In this document: one piece after another, positions 9,897 to 12,516 of the stretch
Layout: every line of letters begins with the position of its first letter
Numbering within the stretch: position 1 is the first letter of the stretch
From: Desulfocapsa sp.
GTDB lineage: Bacteria > Desulfobacterota > Desulfobulbia > Desulfobulbales > Desulfocapsaceae
Reading direction: 5' to 3'
DNA length: 12,516 nt
Assembly: GCA_029935135.1 (NCBI GenBank)
Contig: JAOZKX010000024.1
Location: 1 to 12,516, forward strand
Translations under genes and position numbers: made by a program
The notes under the pieces: model-generated
What the model saw: the letters and a program-made list of their open reading frames with translations, nothing else
What the model was told of the DNA's origin: nothing
Databases searched by the model: none

Positions 9897-12516
9897 ATGA
9901 AAAATTTCCCTTTCCGCCAGTCAGTAGTTCTCTTTTTTATTGCATTCTGTTTTGTCTGTGTCAGTTCTGTTGCCGTTGCAATCGGTCCACCCCTGAAAGC
10001 TATGACAACAGTGCTCAGTCAGACAAATAGTACAGCACTTTTGAATTTTAGTCAGGAGAGGAAAAGAGCGTATCAGTTAAATAGAGCTGAAGCCGTTAAG
10101 CAGGCCCAAAATAAAGGGTGGATTATTCGTAAAGAGCATAGCAGAGGTTTGATGGAGCTGCAGGGGATCACTACGAGAGGAATACCGCTCTATTATATCA
10201 CCCATAACAGTGTTGCCGCTCAATCAACTTCAACAGATCAGGTTTGGCCCGGCGCTTCAATAGGACTGGACCTTGATGGCTCCGGTATGATCGTTGGTGA
10301 ATGGGACGGTGGCGATGTTCGAACAAGCCATCAGGAATTCAACAATACTGGTAGCGGCAGGGTAATAGATAAAGATGGTATTTCCTCGACGCACTACCAC
10401 GCAACGCATGTTGCAGGCACCATTGTTGCCGGAGGAGTTCAGGCTAATGCCAAGGGAATGGCGTACAATGCAACCCTGCATGCCTATGACTGGAATGATG
10501 ATGAGAGCGAAATGGCAACTGCTGCCGCAAATGGTTTGCTCGTGTCGAATCACTCATACGGCTATGGAGCAGGTTGGTCCTGGACCGGGACATCATGGGA
10601 ATGGCTCGGGGATACCTCAATCAGTTCTGAGGAAGATTTTCAATTCGGATTTTACGGTGATATGACTCGGGATCTTGATGTTGTTGCCGTCAATGCCCCT
10701 TACTATCTTATTGTGAAGTCGGCTGGTAATGATCGTGGCGAGGGTGAGGGGACATACGGTCATCCTCAGGACGGTGGTGCTGCCGGGTATGACTGTATAC
10801 CTTTTAAAGGCAATGCTAAAAATATTCTTACAGTGGGGGCTGTACGGGATATCGTGGGCGGTTATACACAGCCTTCTGATGTGTTAATGACACCTTTTAG
10901 CAGCTGGGGACCAACTGATGACGGAAGAATAAAGCCTGATATATGCGGGAACGGTGATTTACTATATTCCACCTATGATAAAAGTGATACCGATTACGAT
11001 TCGATAAGCGGCACATCCATGTCCAGTCCAAATGTGACCGGCTCGTTGCTCCTGCTCCAGGAGCATTATAATAGATTGTATGGTGCCTATATGACCGCCG
11101 CTACCTTAAAAGCGCTTGTCCTTCATACAGCAGATGAATCCGGCCCGGATATTGGACCAGACTATATGTTTGGCTGGGGCATGTTAAATACAAAAAAAGC
11201 GGCTGTTGTTCTCTCGAATAAAGACATCAGTTCCCTTGTAAAAGAAGAAACGTACATCCCCGGTACACCGTATACACTGGAGGTGACAGCCACCGGTACA
11301 GAACCTCTGGTGGTCACCGTGGTCTGGTCGGATCCTCCGGGGAATCCGGTGAGTGATCAGCTGGACCCCACAGCCAGGATGTTAATAAATGATCTGGATA
11401 CAACGCTCAGTGATGGTTTAAGCACCTGGTTTCCCTATATGCTTGATGGTCAGAATCCATCTGCTGCGGCAACAACCGGTGATAATGATGTTGATAATGT
11501 TGAAAAGATTGTCATCAATAGTCCTGTTGCGGGAAATTATACAATTAGTATTTCTCATGAAGGAGCACTTCTTGGTGATTCCCAGGATTTTTCGCTGATC
11601 GTTTCCGGTATTGACAGTGGGACTTTTGTCCATATTACAACTGCTGATGCAGCAGCCGTTACAGCAGCAAGTGCATTGCTTGGTGGTAATGTCATTGTGG
11701 AAGGTGAGTATCCGGTGACGGAAAAGGGAGTGGTTCTTGGAACAAGCATGAATCCGACCATCACAGACAACAGGTACATAGCTCCTGGAAGTACGGGCAC
11801 TGGAAGTTTTTCTATGGTCGCCAACGGTCTGTCTGCTGTCAGCCAATACTATTTCAGGGCCTATGCGATTGATGAATCCGGTATAACATATGGACGCAGT
11901 AAGTCTTTTTCAACTTCATGCGGAACGGTAACAGTCTTTCCATGGGGTGAGAGTTTTGACGATTTGCTCTGGCCGGCCCAATGTTGGGCTGAATATCAAC
12001 TTGCTGATGCTGCCGGGTGGCAAAGGACGGTGGAGCGCTATTACTCTTCTTCAGGTGCGGCATTTCATGACGATGATAATGTCTCCGCTGGGGCAGATGA
12101 CTGGCTGGTCTCTCCGTCTTTTGATTTTACTGCCAAAAAAGATATTTCTTTATCATTTCAGCAATATGAGAACTATGCGGATTGGATTGATTATCACAGT
12201 GTGAAGATATCAACCGATAGTGACGGCAGTCCCGGTAGTGGGACTTGGGTTGTGTTGTATGCCGGGGCTGGAGCAGAGGACGAGTGGCAGCAGATCATTC
12301 TTGACCTGGAGGCGTATGCGGGAGAGGCGAATGTGCATATTGCATTTCAATATGTCGGTGATTATGCTGATGAGTGGTGGCTTGATGATATTGAGATTAT
12401 AGCCAATATCGTTATTCCACAGTATGAACTTGATATTAGTCTATCTGGTAGTGGAAGCGGTAGTGTGAGTGGAACAGGAATTACCTGTCCTGGGGATTGT
12501 ACGGAGCAGTATGATG
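9897..12516 (+). CDS. Secreted subtilisin-family (S8) serine protease, multidomain, 3' end outside window
   Basis: 873 residues visible, open at the right edge. An N-terminal signal peptide ends V-A-V-A (about residue 28). The S8 catalytic domain spans roughly 115-425: Asp137 in V-G-E-W-D-G-G, His168 in Y-H-A-T-H-V-A-G-T-I (Ala replaces the usual Gly of H-G-T-H), oxyanion Asn278 in S-A-G-N-D, and Ser374 in S-G-T-S-M-S-S-P. A beta-sandwich of the type seen after KP-43-like S8 domains follows (~430-570), then a fibronectin-like segment (~574-665) and a domain like choice-of-anchor J/cleaved adhesin (~681-831: F-P-W-G-E-S-F, D-D-W-L-V-S-P-S-F-D, W-W-L-D-D-I-E-I). Near the edge, G-S-G-S-V-S-G, then I-T-C-P-G-D-C, resembles an InlB-type B-repeat. 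The ATG at 9897 has TGGA upstream. Extracellular protein degradation or surface anchoring is inferred. Confidence 0.92.
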   Translation, partial: MKNFPFRQSVVLFFIAFCFVCVSSVAVAIGPPLKAMTTVLSQTNSTALLNFSQERKRAYQLNRAEAVKQAQNKGWIIRKEHSRGLMELQGITTRGIPLYYITHNSVAAQSTSTDQVWPGASIGLDLDGSGMIVGEWDGGDVRTSHQEFNNTGSGRVIDKDGISSTHYHATHVAGTIVAGGVQANAKGMAYNATLHAYDWNDDESEMATAAANGLLVSNHSYGYGAGWSWTGTSWEWLGDTSISSEEDFQFGFYGDMTRDLDVVAVNAPYYLIVKSAGNDRGEGEGTYGHPQDGGAAGYDCIPFKGNAKNILTVGAVRDIVGGYTQPSDVLMTPFSSWGPTDDGRIKPDICGNGDLLYSTYDKSDTDYDSISGTSMSSPNVTGSLLLLQEHYNRLYGAYMTAATLKALVLHTADESGPDIGPDYMFGWGMLNTKKAAVVLSNKDISSLVKEETYIPGTPYTLEVTATGTEPLVVTVVWSDPPGNPVSDQLDPTARMLINDLDTTLSDGLSTWFPYMLDGQNPSAAATTGDNDVDNVEKIVINSPVAGNYTISISHEGALLGDSQDFSLIVSGIDSGTFVHITTADAAAVTAASALLGGNVIVEGEYPVTEKGVVLGTSMNPTITDNRYIAPGSTGTGSFSMVANGLSAVSQYYFRAYAIDESGITYGRSKSFSTSCGTVTVFPWGESFDDLLWPAQCWAEYQLADAAGWQRTVERYYSSSGAAFHDDDNVSAGADDWLVSPSFDFTAKKDISLSFQQYENYADWIDYHSVKISTDSDGSPGSGTWVVLYAGAGAEDEWQQIILDLEAYAGEANVHIAFQYVGDYADEWWLDDIEIIANIVIPQYELDISLSGSGSGSVSGTGITCPGDCTEQYD

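Noticed and set aside
1..12516. tRNA, rRNA, CRISPR array or intact insertion sequence
   Set aside because: None seen: no regularly spaced repeats, cloverleaf-like sequence, transposase or paired terminal repeats found by eye.

Overview
The window is a moderate-GC bacterial chromosome segment. A selenocysteine-type SelD with the motif S-G-U-A-A-K, a PurF carrying the cysteines of the [4Fe-4S] class, a small single-cluster ferredoxin and DUF1566 (Lcl-type) exported proteins together suggest an anaerobic Desulfobacterota (Desulfobulbales-like) genome. That assignment is inference from gene types; nothing in the window proves it.

Layout. The left edge (1-614, plus) is the C-terminal part of a HipA-family Ser/Thr kinase. 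Just 14 bases after its stop lies a 90-bp fragment (629-718) of a bax-type glucosaminidase gene, a 92% identical direct repeat of part of the intact copy at 2315-3235. The minus strand then carries a run of envelope and stress genes. In transcription order from the right these are a signal-peptide-bearing MscS channel (3429-4379), Bax (2315-3235), a YidB/DUF937 protein (1767-2207), a 53-aa YqaE/Pmp3 membrane proteolipid (1556-1717), an HU protein (1269-1541) and an exported Ala-rich helical protein (870-1178). Four of these have their ribosome-binding site in or against the loop of a 5-bp hairpin, and a fifth has a bulged version. Interlocking inverted repeats lie at the 3' end of the last gene.

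Region 4380-4702 has no intact gene but holds a 34-codon remnant with a LysR-like N-terminus. Two adjacent DUF1566 secreted proteins (4703-5200, 5244-5810) follow in the same orientation downstream of selD (5848-6897). SelD has an in-frame TGA at codon 13 and a SECIS-like hairpin just after it, so a conventional ORF caller finds only the C-terminal 263 codons.

Divergent from selD is a plus-strand block: a leader with a strong intrinsic terminator (7028-7072) and a competing antiterminator pairing, then purF (7134-8564) overlapping a ferredoxin gene (8561-8752) by four bases (ATGA). The overlap contains a G7 run that fits a -1 slippery heptamer. Next comes an HD/PDE-like phosphohydrolase with a promoter placed so close to its ATG that the mRNA may be leaderless (8818-9714). 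A large secreted subtilisin-family protease, open at the right edge, ends the window (9897-12516).

Functional links. PurF plus ferredoxin is the clearest physical pairing: an Fe-S enzyme translationally coupled to a possible electron or cluster partner. The minus-strand set reads as an envelope/osmotic stress locus. I found no tRNA, rRNA, CRISPR array or intact insertion sequence. The most original leads are the possible PurF-ferredoxin frameshift fusion, the purF leader attenuator, the repeated Shine-Dalgarno hairpins and the bax-fragment scar beside hipA.
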